Shown piece by piece: positions 11,349 through 24,400 of a DNA stretch of 64,000 nt. A program made the position numbers and the translations under genes. The stretch is from Monocercomonoides exilis (Eukaryota; Preaxostyla; Oxymonadida; Polymastigidae). The DNA lies in assembly GCA_001643675.2 (NCBI GenBank), contig LSRY02000002.1:1006001-1070000 (forward strand), written 5' to 3'. Each line of letters starts with the position of its first letter. Position 1 is the first letter of the stretch. The notes under the pieces are model-generated. The model had not been told where the DNA came from and searched no databases. It saw only the letters and a program-made list of their open reading frames with translations.

Positions 11349-12148
11349 TTTTTTCATTCATTTTTTTGCTAATTATTTTTGTTTTATGTAAATTCGAAAA
11401 GAAAAAAATTCATTTCCATATAAAAAATTGATGTCTTTCTCATTATTTCCGAAAAAAACAAAAAATTGATTTGATAAAAAAAATGCTTGTTTTTTGTTAT
11501 TCAAAAGCATGTATTTTTTTTATATTTTTATTATCAAAGTGATGATTTTTGTAATTGTCATAAACTAATAATAATTTATTTTTCATCAGTTGTAATTTTT
11601 AAAAAACAGTTTTCTTTGAGTCAAAATATTTGATTGGTTAAATAATGACTTGAAGTTTACTGTAATTAATACTCAAAATAAACTTAAAACTTCAGGAATA
11701 AATGAATTTCGAAATTTAATTATTAATTCCGAAATCGAATTATTTTTTTATCGAATTCGAATTATTAATACCGAATTTGTATTATTCTTTCACGAAGATG
11801 AATTATTTTTGGTGTTTGAGAAAAAATAAATAAATGAATAAATAAATAAATTTCTGTGACAATGAATACACATACCAGATGATAATATTGATCTAACGAA
11901 ATAATACTCTTTTTTTAATGTTGGTTCATTTTTTAAAAATTTTTAAAAAATATGGGACAAAATTTTATGCTTTATGTACAGATACTCACTGTTCTTGTTA
12001 ATTGTTAATTCTTTTTGTATTATTGAAATAAAGAAAAACAAAGATTTGATGAATATTTTGTTTATTTTATCTTGTTTTTTTTTGTAATGCACCATGAAAT
12101 ATAAATGAAAAAAACTCTTACACATATCAATTGTTCTCCAAGTGTTGT
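11349..12148. other. AT-rich stretch without recognised features
   Basis: The stretch contains short degenerate runs such as GAATTCGAATTATTAAT (11690-11800) and AATAAATAAATAAATAAATT (11825-11850). No gene is supported. Confidence 0.5.
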
Positions 12149-13400
12149 TTATTGCGGAAGTCCTAAATAAACTGACATTTTGTCAATGTTCATTATTCCC
12201 CATAAACCTCTCTTTGTTTGTCTTGTTTTTCTTGTATATGAAAGCGACATTGATTTGTTGTCCAATTTCACAATTTCTTTCACTTTTTTGAAGCTTTCTT
12301 CAAAGATCTGGGCTGTTAAAGGAGTTTTATGATAATCATTCACAAGTCCACTTTCTTTGAATGCAGAAAAAATGTTGATCGATGAAGAAACTTGCAGAAT
12401 GGCATTCACTGCAACCCACAAAAGTTGCTCCATACTATCATGCGTTGAACCTGATCTTACCTGTTGAATTTGAAGTTTCCAAAGAGAAAAAATTAATAAA
12501 TCCAATGACTGCAACAAGTGTTTTGTATTCGGAGGCAAAACCAAAAGCAAAATATTCTCATTATAAAGACGAGTCAATACATTATCCGATAGGTGGATTC
12601 TGCAGCCATCAAGAATCAACACTGCCTGTACGTGTTTATCTGGCAAAATCATTCTTTTAATGTTGATATGAGGAATAAAAACTTTCTCAATCCAGTTTTC
12701 AAACCACTCCTTTGTGAAATATGACGAATTTCCGACTTCTACGCAACCATGAATTCCTATTTGATAGCCTAGAGACCGAAGGGATCTTGTGTTGAACGGT
12801 TTTTGCACCAGAAAACAAGGAGGGACAAAAGTTCCATCAAGTGAAATGCAATGAAGCAATGATAACCCTTTTTATCTCCTCTGTCAACAGGCGTGTGATC
12901 AATTACACGATTCTCATTTGTTCCGACTATAAGGTTCATTTTGTATCTTCATGCGCGTGATAACCTGATTCATCAGCACAGAAGATCATGGATGAATATT
13001 TTCCACACACATATTGAACCAAATGATTTTTCCAGATGATAATGCTTTGTTCCGATATTTTCATTCTTTTTTCTTCTCTTACGCTTGAAGGAACGATCAT
13101 CAATTCCTCGCTCTGCCTTTTTATGAATGAAGAATGAAAATTGTGAGAAGGCGTTTTATGACAAACTTTCGCAACAACTGCTTTTAGCATTTTCGGTGTG
13201 ATTTTCTTTCTTTTATCTCTCAGATTTTTTTAAAATTTCCATGACTCGTTTTACTTGCTTTCGAGTCGTCAACATGTTTTTTTTCTCAATTACCTTTTTC
13301 CTTATTTATCCGGTGCTTTCCTGGCAGACAAGGCTCGGTGTGCAGTTGAGTGCCTTTGCAATTCGCACGTTAGAAGGAATTTTAACTTTTCTCATTTTGC
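12149..13400 (-). pseudogene. pogo/Tigger-like transposase pseudogene (DDE_1 type)
   Basis: Read on the minus strand, an N-terminal helix-turn-helix-like stretch (PSNVRIAKALNCTPSLV, around 13320-13370) is followed by a frame with MIFCADESGYH (first Asp, near 12950). After frameshifts around 12860-12935 (frame MNLIVGTNENRVIDHTPVDR) comes the main frame 12149-12859, with AVLILDGCRIHLS (second Asp) and LLQSLDLLIFSLWK (third acidic residue). The LILDGC..H and L-Q-S-L-D signatures are those of pogo/jerky-family enzymes, distinct from the DDE_3 copies at 4-11 kb and 51-52 kb. At least two frameshifts make it non-functional. No flanking terminal repeat was found. Confidence 0.8.
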
Positions 13401-14435
13401 AAGCGTAGAAGAAGGAACGAATTAATGAAACTTTCGTTTTTGAAGTGTTTCGCGACAAGAAGGTTGAAATGAAGTGGAGGTCCAATTTTGGAATAAATCC
13501 TGTAAAAACTGTTTCAAATGAAGATGTGCAAAAAGTTGAAATAACGAAAGGCATTTCCAATAAAAAGATATACAAATATGTTTAACTGAAACAACCATAA
13601 TAATTAAAGAATTATCGTTGGCAACATTTAACAATTAACATGAACGATGAGTGACTGTATTTTGTTCCACACAATATTTTCTTTCATTTTTCTCAATTTT
13701 TTAAATTTTGCTTATTTTTTGACAGAGAATAAAAGATTTTTTATGCTGCTATTGCAGAAGAACTTAGGAACAAATCTTTGTTTTTTCATAAATGCAAGAA
13801 TTTTATCCCATATAATCAGTTATTTTTAATGGTCAGTGTTTAGCAAAATTTTCGTCCCAAGTGTTATTATCTAAATTGCAGAAATTTTCATTTTAAAGAA
13901 TTATTTGAGTTTTTATTTTTTATTTTTATTTTTATTTTATTTTATTTTTTTGAAAAAAAAAAAATCAATTGTTCATAATAATTTCCAGGTGAGAATGCAT
14001 TTGTCTTGTATAAGAAATCTCTATCAACTTCATAACCAAGCTTTGCCTTAACAACAAACATGAAAAGCAAAAAATTATAAAATAAATAAATAAATTTAAA
14101 AATTAAAAACATCAAAGAAGATAAATAAGAAATGAGAATATGGAATGAAAGAATCAGGGACAGTTGAAAAAAATAAACATAAGACAAAACTCGGTACTTA
14201 TTTCAGTCAAATAATAGAAGTATCAGTGTTGAGAATATGAAAAAACAAAAAATTCATAGAAAATGAAATATCAATTTACAATCAATTATACATATGCATT
14301 TACTGTTCTTTTAATTGTATATTTTTATTAAAATTAAAATAATCAGCCAGCTCACTCGCTAATTTCACTCTTACAAACAGCTGGGTTTTCTCTTTATTAA
14401 GTGACAGCAAGATTTACAGTTTATGTGATATTTTT
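13401..14435. other. AT-rich intergenic stretch
   Basis: The stretch has T-rich runs (13905-13960), several short frames without recognisable similarity, and no supported gene. Confidence 0.45.
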
Positions 14436-15385
14436 TTAAATATCACCTTCTTCTTCATAACCTGCTTCGGGTTCATCCATCGCTTCCTGCTCTTCTTCAT
14501 TTGCTAATAAGCCAGTTTCTTCATCACCTTCTTCATCTGCTGTTGCAACTGCTGAAATGGAAACATCACCCCCCATAGAATCCGCATGATAAGTGGTCGT
14601 AACGACATTTCCATTCTCATCAACGGTTGTTGCTGTTGCTGTAATTTCTGCATTCATCGTTGGAGCCTCGTAGCCTTCTTCATATTCATCACTATCATAG
14701 CTAGTTGATCGAGTACTTGTTGAAGATGAATAACCCATTGATGATGATGAAGATGAAGATGTTGTAACTGTAGTTGAAGAATAGCTTATACCACCTGATG
14801 TGCTTTTTGACGTGCTTTTTGCTTTGCTTTTCCCGGTTGCAGCCTTTGTTTTTCCTTTTGATTTTCCCGCTTTAACTTTTTCTATTCCCTGGTCAATTTT
14901 TTTTGAAACCTGCTTTTGACCTGCAGAAATAACAGTATCCAACAATGTTTGGGGTTCTTTAGATTTTCCTTTTGATGCTGCCGGTTTGGCTGTTTTTTTT
15001 GGATTTCCTCCATTTAATTGTTTTTGAACAGTTTGAGTTGCCGTTTGCTTTGCTGCCTTCAAAAGCTTATCTTCTACTTGTTGTGTTGAAGTGATTCCAA
15101 CAGCTTTTTTAAATGAATCCACAGGAACCTGAGAAAAGCAATCTCCCATCTCGATCTTTGTATTGATCTGGAATTATAATTTCTAATTAATTTCTCATCT
15201 TGTGTTTTTTTAATTACTTTCACAAACAAGTCACGTGAAGCAATCGGAAAGTTTGCGTATTTAATTTTGATAAAAACTATTTTTTGTTTTTTCCTCACAT
15301 GGACATAATTAATTATTTCAAGCAATCGTTTTCTGTTGAGAAATATTTTATCAATCAGAAATAAAATCTTCAGCTCTCCATCCAT
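14436..15385 (-). CDS. Low-complexity protein of unknown function, two exons, about 299 aa
   Basis: Proposed model: exon 1 is 15218-15385 (ATG at 15385) and exon 2 is 14436-15167, joined in phase 0 across a 50-nt GTAATT...CCAG intron. A simpler alternative is a start at the internal ATG 15149 (237 aa). The first ~100 residues are mixed alpha/beta and globular-looking, including FIKIKYANFPIASRDLFVK, then MGDCFSQVPVDSFKKAVG. A helical QVEDKLLKAAKQTATQTVQ segment follows, then a Lys/Ala/Gly-rich linker, a Ser/Thr-rich stretch and a very acidic C-terminus. No family was recognised. The start lies 67 bp from the divergent proteasome-activator gene, so the two may share a promoter. Confidence 0.6.
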
Positions 15386-15452
15386 TTAACATTTCTGATA
15401 TTCCTATTTTCTGTACTTTTTCACACCCAAAAGAAAAATTAATACGCAATTG
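15386..15452. promoter_or_regulatory. 67-bp divergent intergenic region
   Basis: The starts of the 14436-15385 gene (-) and the proteasome-activator gene (+) are separated by only 67 bp, so the promoters must overlap or lie in the transcribed regions. No named motif was identified. Confidence 0.4.
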
Positions 15453-18400
15453 ATGGATTTTTTACCTTTTCCAATTGCTCCTAAAGAAAATCAACAACAG
15501 TTATTAAGATATATAAAGAAAAATTTAATTTTTTTTCTTATAACATTTGACTGTTGCTTTCTGAGGAAAGTTTATTCAGCTTTTGTTGTCCTTTTGATTG
15601 GACGTAACAATTATCCATGTGATGAAATTGACAAAATTTGCTCGTTAATTTTGTTAGCATTAACAAAGAATATACCAACAAACCCTCATAAATATTATCT
15701 TTTAAAATTTCTTTGCATTTTATACGGAAAGTTTGAACTCGAAATCTTTTTATTTACAAAAATTAAATACTATATTTCCCTGTCATATTCATCTTGAAGT
15801 AAAAATATCACGAAAGTTTTTGTGAAGTTTGACAGTGCGACTCTTTTGAAGATGTATAAAGCAATCTCAAACTTGGGTAACACTCAATCAGACGATTCGT
15901 ATGTTATTTAAAAGAATATGAACAATTTTCAGAAGTCATTTTCATTTTAATTGTTTTGTTAATTTTCATAGAAAAATCAACGAATTGAAAATGCAGATAT
16001 TCAATTATTTATATTGTAATTTTCATCCTTCGTCTGGAAGCAAAATTTTGTCTCATCTAAGAGCTGAATGCTTTGGTATCAATTTTGACACCAAAAAGTT
16101 CTTTACCAAACTGTACACATTTTTCCCAAAAGTGACGCAAGAAGTTCTTTCAACAAAGCTCGTTGGGGAGCTATTAAAATATTTTGAGATTTCAGGTAGG
16201 AAACATTTTTAAGTCTGCAAAACAAAATAAAAATAAAAAAAAAATATTTATTTAAATTTACAGGTACTGAAGGAAAATTGGCAGGAACTTTGTTTTTTGG
16301 ACGATGCTCGCAATGGGGAAAAATTTTGTGGACAAAAGAGCAGCTTGAACGAGTATTCCGTCCATTTTGGAAAGCTTGGATTGAACATTTGCTTGCATCC
16401 TCCTCAGACAATAGCGGCGGAGCAGATTTTGACTGCTCTGATGATTTTCGTGACCTTGAAAGCGGTTCTGATGCCCTCATCACTGAAGAAGCATATGCCA
16501 TTTTTATAGTCGATCTATTTGGAAAAGGCATAAACGAGACACTGAAAAACATACAAAAAGAACAATGTGTAGGAAACAGTAACAAATGCATCAGAGAAGC
16601 TAACAAGCTGGATAACGAATTACTTGTCGAGAAAAGTTCAAGTGACATTCGAGATTCTACCATTTCTCCTGCAACACAGAAGATTCATTTCACCAACTGT
16701 CCATCGACTTCCACAAGCAACTCGCAAAGCAGCACAACGTTAACAGCTCAGCAGCAGGAAATCAACCATGTTATGAATTCTGTGGCAGCGGAGCAGCTTC
16801 TGATGATTACGAATGGCATTCAGACAGCCTGCGACCCCCAAACGTCGTCTGATGTGAACGAGCCCGCGACGCTGTTTGTGGTTTGGTTTTTGAGAACATT
16901 GTGCTTGCGAGTCGAAAGCAGCTACAACGCCCGCACTTTGGAGCCGCCGTTCCACCAGCTGCTTGGAGAGCCAATGGACCGGGTTGTCGGGCTTGTTCTT
17001 CCGCCGCTGTGGAAGCTGTCGTTCTCGCAGGAGCACGCAATTGTCAAGTCGACACGCACAGGCTGGCTGTTTGCGAGCGAGCTGTGTCCAGGCGCAGTGG
17101 TGGACTTTTTGTGGGAAAAGGACATTTTGTCGTTCACGTCCTCGGTCACAGAGGAGCAGTCGAGCTGTTCGATGAGCATCTGCCTCGGCGTGTTTTCTTC
17201 AATTCTCGTGAGTCTGAGAAGGATTGAAAGAGAAGAAAGAGAAAGAAACGAGGAGATGAAAGAAAACAACAAAGTATTAAATTATGAACAAAGCAACGGA
17301 AACGTGGAAATGGCAGAAAATGAAGTAAACCAAAGAAAATCCGAAATTAACAATGATTTCAGCTTCTCTTCTCACAAAAAAAGCACTTCGACAAATTCAG
17401 GCTCTTCTTCTAGTGAAAGTTCTCTCTCGACAATTCAGAAGGCCATTTTGCTGCTTCAGAACATTCTGGACACGGCTGTCGAGATGTTAGACATGAACAA
17501 CCAGAGTGCTGCAAAGTATGCCTTCAAAATAATCAATTCATTTCTCAGGAGATGCCCAATCATCGACGCGAATGCAATAAAAGTCGAAGCTGCTGATTAT
17601 AATAAGCTCTTAAAGTCCTGCGACTCTTCTTCAGAAACTGACACCGATTTGCATTTGCAATTCCCTGCAAAGCAGTCAAAAGCAGACAATCCTGCAGATG
17701 TTCCTTTTTCAGGTCAAACAAAAGCTTCTTTGGAATCCACCTCACACCACACAAACACATCACACTATCCAATTCACAAAAGCTCACTTCAAAGTTCTTC
17801 TTCATACTTGCCCTTTTCCCAGTCGACGTATTCTGCTCTGCTGAAATTCACTTCATTTCTGCCAGATTGGGCCACTCGGCTTCTCACCCGCGTTCTGTCT
17901 CTCACTCACACCGTTCAGCCGTTTGAGACACACATCTCATTCCAAATGTCGTCTCTTGTGTCCACCACACTCACTTTGCTCTTTTCGCAGGTGAGTTTTC
18001 CCGTTCAGTCAATGCAGCACTCAAATATGACAGAAGGAAGTGATTCTGTGTCGTCTTCAATGCGAATACAGGCACTTTCGTCACAGAAGGCACTGCTGGA
18101 TGGGATGTTTGAGCAAGTTGTGGAGCATCTCTCACAAAACATAGCCACGATGGATGTTGTTGTAGCTGGCGATGTGGCGAATGCGCTGTGCTTTGGTGTG
18201 GGAGTGGAGAAAGTGCTCGAGAAAGTCATTTTCAGAGTCTGGAGGCGCAAAGGATGGTGGCCGATTTGGAAAGACGAGGCAGAGAAAGAGAAAGAGAAAG
18301 AGAATAAAAATAAGAAAGAGAATAAGAAAGTGGAAGGAAATGTCGAAGGCGAAAAGAAAAGTGAAGCGAAATCACGGAAATTTGAAATGAGCGTGTTCAA

Positions 18401-21400
18401 GTTACGCCCAGTTTCAGACATACGACATGAAATAATTGAAGATTTGAATTCACAGGGAGTCAATCTATTTTCAAAGCAAGTTTCTTTGCTATCTTCGGTT
18501 TGCCAATTGATATCTTTATGTAAATTATGTTGAATGTGAATGAGATTTTTCAAAAATAAAGCAAATGAATGAGAATTATTAGATTTCCACCCCCTTTTTT
18601 GATTTGATATTTTTGCTCTTTTTTTTATCTTTTAGCATATTTTTATTTGTCATTATCATTGATTTCTTTAAAAAAATGCTTTTATATGATGATTTTGATT
18701 CTTTTTCTTTTCTTCGAATATTTTTTCATCAAAATTTTATTCACAAAGATTTTATATATGAGCGGCCGTGCAATAATCCCTTATGTCTCTCCTCTTGTCA
18801 CACTTTCACTCGCCTTTGCTGAAGTTTCTGTTGAAGACGAGGTCTCTAAAGCAGGAATCGAACTTCTAGCACATGTCTGCCAATCTGTTTATTTATTGTG
18901 GTTAAAAATGATTTTTCTGTTTCTGTTTCTATTTCTTTCTCATTTCTTATGAAATTTTTTATTTTATTCTCACGTTATATATATAAATTTATAATTTCTT
19001 TCTATCAAATAAAAAAAATTCGATTAATAGGTGTTGCGCACTCTTCTCACATGCTATCCGATTGAAGCGCGTAGTCATCCAATCAGCTGCTTTTCGGATC
19101 CTTCGTTTTTGGCATCTCATCCGCTTTTCTGGAATGTCAGGTTTTACAATTCTGACAAAGGAAAGAAGCCATTTTTCACTCCTTCCTTTTATTCGGGTAT
19201 AGACAACACTTTTGGCGAGATGGACGAATTTGAAGAAGAAGAATCTCAAACCAATTCAACATCAAATTCATTTTCCTCAACTTCACAATCTTCATCAACC
19301 ACAAAGCAACACACACAATCGTTCTTTTATGATGACAGCCGCTATTCTAACAAGTTGATCACAAAGTTTCGACAGAAGCCGAGTTTCAAAACAAGCAGTG
19401 TTTGGCACATTCCGCAGCCAGACGAAATCGAAGGCGGAGCTTTTGTGCTGCGGCAGACAATATCGATGCTGCTTGACGAAATGAAAGGCATTGTCAAAGA
19501 AGACAGTCTGTTTATTTCCACTTCAAAGATTTGCGTGAAGAAAAAAACAAAAATAAACAAAAAAGCTAAAATGGAAGAGAATAATGAAGAGCTCGAGTTG
19601 GATGAGATTGAGATTGAAGAAGGTTTAAGCAAAGAGGCAGATGAAAATGAAAGCGAAGATTCTTTCGATTGGAATGAAGAAGCAGACCAGGACGAAGACG
19701 GAAATCGATCAAGCAAAAGCGAGCTTGACGACTTGGACGATATGGATTTGGATTCAGAGACAAAAGAAGCACCGAAAGAGGCAATGAAGTTGTCAAATTC
19801 AAATTCAGAAGCAAAAGATGAAGAAGGCAAAGAAAGCAAATCGGACGAACCATCTTCCCAACAACAACAGCAGTCTTCTGCCTCAGTCTATCGCTCCCTC
19901 CGCATCCAGGTCAGAGCGAAACTTATGAAAACTATCAGTTTCTTGTATCTTGTCATTGCAGAAGCGATGCCGCTGCTTCAGCCGTTCACCTCCACAGATC
20001 TTACACCGTCTTTACAGCGCTTTGCAATAAGCAGAGGTTTAGCTTCTTTAAAGCCACCTACGAGTAAAACAAGATATTCTCCATCTTTTGTTCCTGGGCC
20101 AAAAGACGTCACTCCATCACTTTCGCCTGTTTTGATGTCGGATTCAAGTTCTCCGACATATGAACTGGCTGCTTCACCAGCTATAGGCAGCTTGGAATAT
20201 ACATCCGATTCAGCTTATTCTCCAAGCATGTCTAACGTCAATGGAGTTGTTGAGGCTGTTGCTGAAAACAACTTGGAATCGTATTTTGAATCTGAGGAAG
20301 CGATCGAGCTGAACATCGATCTTGATGGAGGCACCAGCCTTGGGAATCAGACGGAAGAAGATGAGGCACAAGATGAAGCGGAGGCGATTGATACGATCGT
20401 CGCAGACAACGAAGAACAAGATGCAAATGCAGGCTTGATTGATCCGTTGGATGAAGAGACAGCGATGCAAATAATGGAACGAGTGTTGACAGTTGAGATT
20501 GGTGAGAATGAAAATGGAAACGCAATATTTGACCCAGTGCAAGGGAAGTTTGATTATCCTATTCCGTTACCTTTGAAAAGCGAGTGTAAACCAATGCACA
20601 AAGAAAGAAAATTCCAGGAAACTGTTATGCGAACAATGAATACCACCGATGGAGGAGCGGCAGATATTGAAAACGGGATTATAATGGATAAGTATCCAAG
20701 AAAAAAGACAAGGAAAGAAACAGCTTATTGGTTCAAAAACAAATACGACGATGAAGAAACAAGTGACTCTCAAGACGATGAGATTAACAACACTTCTGCA
20801 TCTTCTTCAGAAACAACAGAAACATCAAGCACAGAGGAAGATAAATCGACAAACACTTTCCAGATAATTCCAGTGACATTTTCAGTCCCCACGTTGGAGC
20901 ACATATTTGAAATAACACATCTCCTTGCACATTTTCTGATGAAATACACTCCTGATGAAACAGATGCCATTATGATTGTTTTTAGTCTTATGCGTTCGCT
21001 TCTGGCATTTCCGGACTTGTCCACAATGGATCGATTTGCGCTTCTCAACTTATCCAACATGGATTCCACTAGAATCCTTACGGAAGCTGGCTCTTCACGA
21101 ATTTTTGCAATTGCCGATGAAAACAAAGATTCTGTTAAAAGATGGGAATTTCAGATGTCACAAATGCATAACTTTAAAGTTGGTACAAAAAAAGAAAAGA
21201 AGAGTTTTCCTCAATCTGGTTCCTCTCCCAATCTTGTTTCATCATTTGCTCAAAATAACAACGATGGAGAATTAACATTTTCTTATCCTTTTCATTCATC
21301 TCATATTCTTCCAGTCATGCAGATCATTCTTCAAGATCTTCTAGAATTGTTTGTCCGCACGTCAGTTTCATTTGGGCGTGTTGCTGCTCTCACCACGCTC

Positions 21401-24400
21401 AACAAATCTCAGCTGAAAATCATTCTTTCACAGGGAATGAAGATGTTTGTAGATGGAGTGACAGATGAGAAAGAGCTCCAGCGTCTATTGCTAATCCTGT
21501 CACACAAACAATTTCAGGGATTTTACATGTCGATGCCATGGCTTTTGAGGGCATATCTTTCGCATGTGACTGACACTTTCAAATGCAAAGACGAACGCAT
21601 TCGCCAGCTGGCTCTTCGTGTGTTTCCGAGAGATTTGACTCGCTTTTGCACAAATCAGTTTACTATCAACTATCCTCCTGCTTATGCAATCTTTGATGAG
21701 GAGTACGAAGTCTTTAGAAACAGACAGAAGTGGCTTATCACTGAAGCAAATGAAAGATGCGATTTAAATAAAAATGATTCAAAAGGCGATCAACATTCAA
21801 GTCAAAGAGAATCAAGCTGCTCGCAAGAAAAGAGAAATAATGATGAATATTCAGACGCTTTTGAAGAAGACTCATTAGACTCTCTGGACGAGATATTGCA
21901 GCCTCACAATCTTCTTATTCCATACGAAACAATTTCGCAAAAAGAGATTGCTGCTGTCCGCAACAGTTCAAAAGCAAAATTGAGGAAAACGTTAATTCTT
22001 CGAGCGCTTCACATTTTGAGTATCACCCGTCTGTCAGAAGATGCATATGCTCTTCTCACTCGGACAGAATGCCCCCTGCAGCTCGTATGCCTTCTTCTTC
22101 GAGTTCTCTACTTCTGCAGCTGCTCCTTGCTTCTGACTGAGCCACAGCTTCGTGCGCTCCTCCCAATTATTTTGAGCAAGAGAAAAGAAGAGTCCACATT
22201 GGCATTAGAGATCATCGGCAATCAACTGAAAATGCGTCTCAACATTGAAGAATCATTCGTCAAGCTAGACACAGATACTTGGGAGAGGACTCATATCAAG
22301 ATGTTTGATTTAGCTCCAATGCCACGAAATCACGAAGAAGCACAAAACCTGGTTAATTTGAATATATTGCTAAAAGGAGTGTATGCATGGCCACACTCCG
22401 TTGGGGTAGTTCCATTAACATTGTGGAGGTCAAGCAAGAGTTACGAGAAAAACAAAGAATATTTGAAGCAATGGACTAAGAAGTGGATGGGGAGCAAGAG
22501 AAAGTTTGAGTCTCCGCAAAATCTGATCCCATTGCTTCACAACATTTGGAGTGCTTCAAATGAAACTCAACTCGCAAGTGAATATGAAGCAAAGATGAAA
22601 GTGGACAAAAAGGAGAGCGAGGTATTTTGCTGCAAAGATCAAAGGGAAATAACGAAAGCAGATGGAAATAATGAAATTGAAGCAGGAAGATTACCATTTT
22701 CTGAAGCAAAGAAGGAGGATGATAATGAAGGATCATTGGACGATAAGAATTGCATATCTTCCAGGCTGCATTCACTTTCTACGGATGTTTCTGATTTTTT
22801 TATTCCATATCAAAACGAATTTGATGAATTGCTGTCTTTATTGGAGATTGATAAAGTTGTTTCAGTGGTTTTTGAAGCAATAAAGAAAAAGTGCTTGTGC
22901 AGAGATCCATGTTCACCAACTGCTTTCCCTCAATCTGCATCTCCATTGAGCTTTAATAGCAATACAGAAAAACTGACTGCTCAAAAATCACCTTCTAATT
23001 CGTTGTGTGAATCTTTTGATCACTCAGAGAACAATTCATTGAAATCAACAACTCCATTAACAAAATCAAAAAATCTCAATACACAAAATATTCAAAGTGC
23101 AGAAACAGCAGATTCACCATTAACTTGCATTTTTGAATCATCTTCACCTGCATCAACAAATTTGCCTTTGACTGGCTATAACTCTTTTTCAGATAACTCT
23201 CGTGGATTGTCATTCTCGCACTCTCCTCCTCTTCCCAAAACTTTAGAAGACCATTCTTTGTTCTTGCAACTTCTACTAAATTTGATTGAAAGAACCTCAT
23301 ACAATTATTGCGTTGAAAAGCATAAAAATTTGCGAGAAATCATTTTTTATTGTGCAAAAAAGGAAGTCAGAAAAAGAACAAATTTGCTCAAAAAAGGAAG
23401 CTCGATAAATGAAGTGATGGATATTGCAAATAACGATAAGGTTGATCACATCAATCTTTCAAACATGGAATATGAACATGAGAAAACGGAGAATCACTCA
23501 GATGAAGATAATTACACTCATAGAGATAGGAAAAATTCGATTTCTGAGGAAGAAGCAAAAATACGATTTCTTCGAAACGAAGAAATTAGATATATCAATT
23601 TTGCAATCTTTGACCCATACTTCCGTTTCTTTCAAAGAGACTTTGAAACATATATTTTCACTTACAATTCGCAATTAACTGGACGTCTCGTTAAGCTTTC
23701 GTTAAGCGAGCAAACGTCCTTGTCAAAACTTGCTCAATCAGCATCCTCACCCACAATTGCACAGATGGAGCAACAGTCCAGTGAATCTCTTCGGAAGCTG
23801 CAAAACTGTGAAAGTCTAATAAATTCGAATTCAAATGCTTCTGATTATTCTTCACTTTTATCTGCACTTACAACACAATCACTCTGCAACCGCGAGAATA
23901 ACCGCAACTTAACAGCAGCAACTTTACTTCATTTCTTTTCTCTTAAGTCGAATAGTTCTCAGTTTATATTTATTCTCACATATGTGGCTTCTGCTCATTC
24001 GAAAGAAGACGCAATTTTGAAATACTTTGCACAGAACTTTATATGCTTTTGCTTGTCGTTGTGTGGGTACGCATTCTTTCAGATCTGGCTGCCTTACCTG
24101 GACGACATTATTTCAGAGGAGAAAATCAGCCAGTCGGAAAATGCGGCATTGTTCTCAATGTTTGTCACAATTTTGCTTCGAAGCGGACCATTGTGCAACT
24201 TCGACGAGTGGATGAAGATGAGAGATGCGATGAAACCGCTCATTGTCCAAGCAACGTATGGAATGGGGTCGAATTTTGGGTATTTGCTTCGGGCATTTGA
24301 GAAAGGGCGCTCAACTGGAGATATTCGCTTTACAGCATGGCTGACAGAGCTGTTTATTGCTCCAATTATTTACGTCCCAAAGATGACAATCACAATGAAG

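Noticed and set aside
11825-11860. AATAAATAAATAAATAAATT microsatellite considered as a telomere-like repeat
   Set aside because: Very short, internal, and typical of AT-rich slippage.
15795-15797. In-frame TGA taken as the end of a separate 115-aa gene at 15450
   Set aside because: A GTTTG...ACAG intron (15731-15835) removes it and joins in phase to the next PSME4-like exon.
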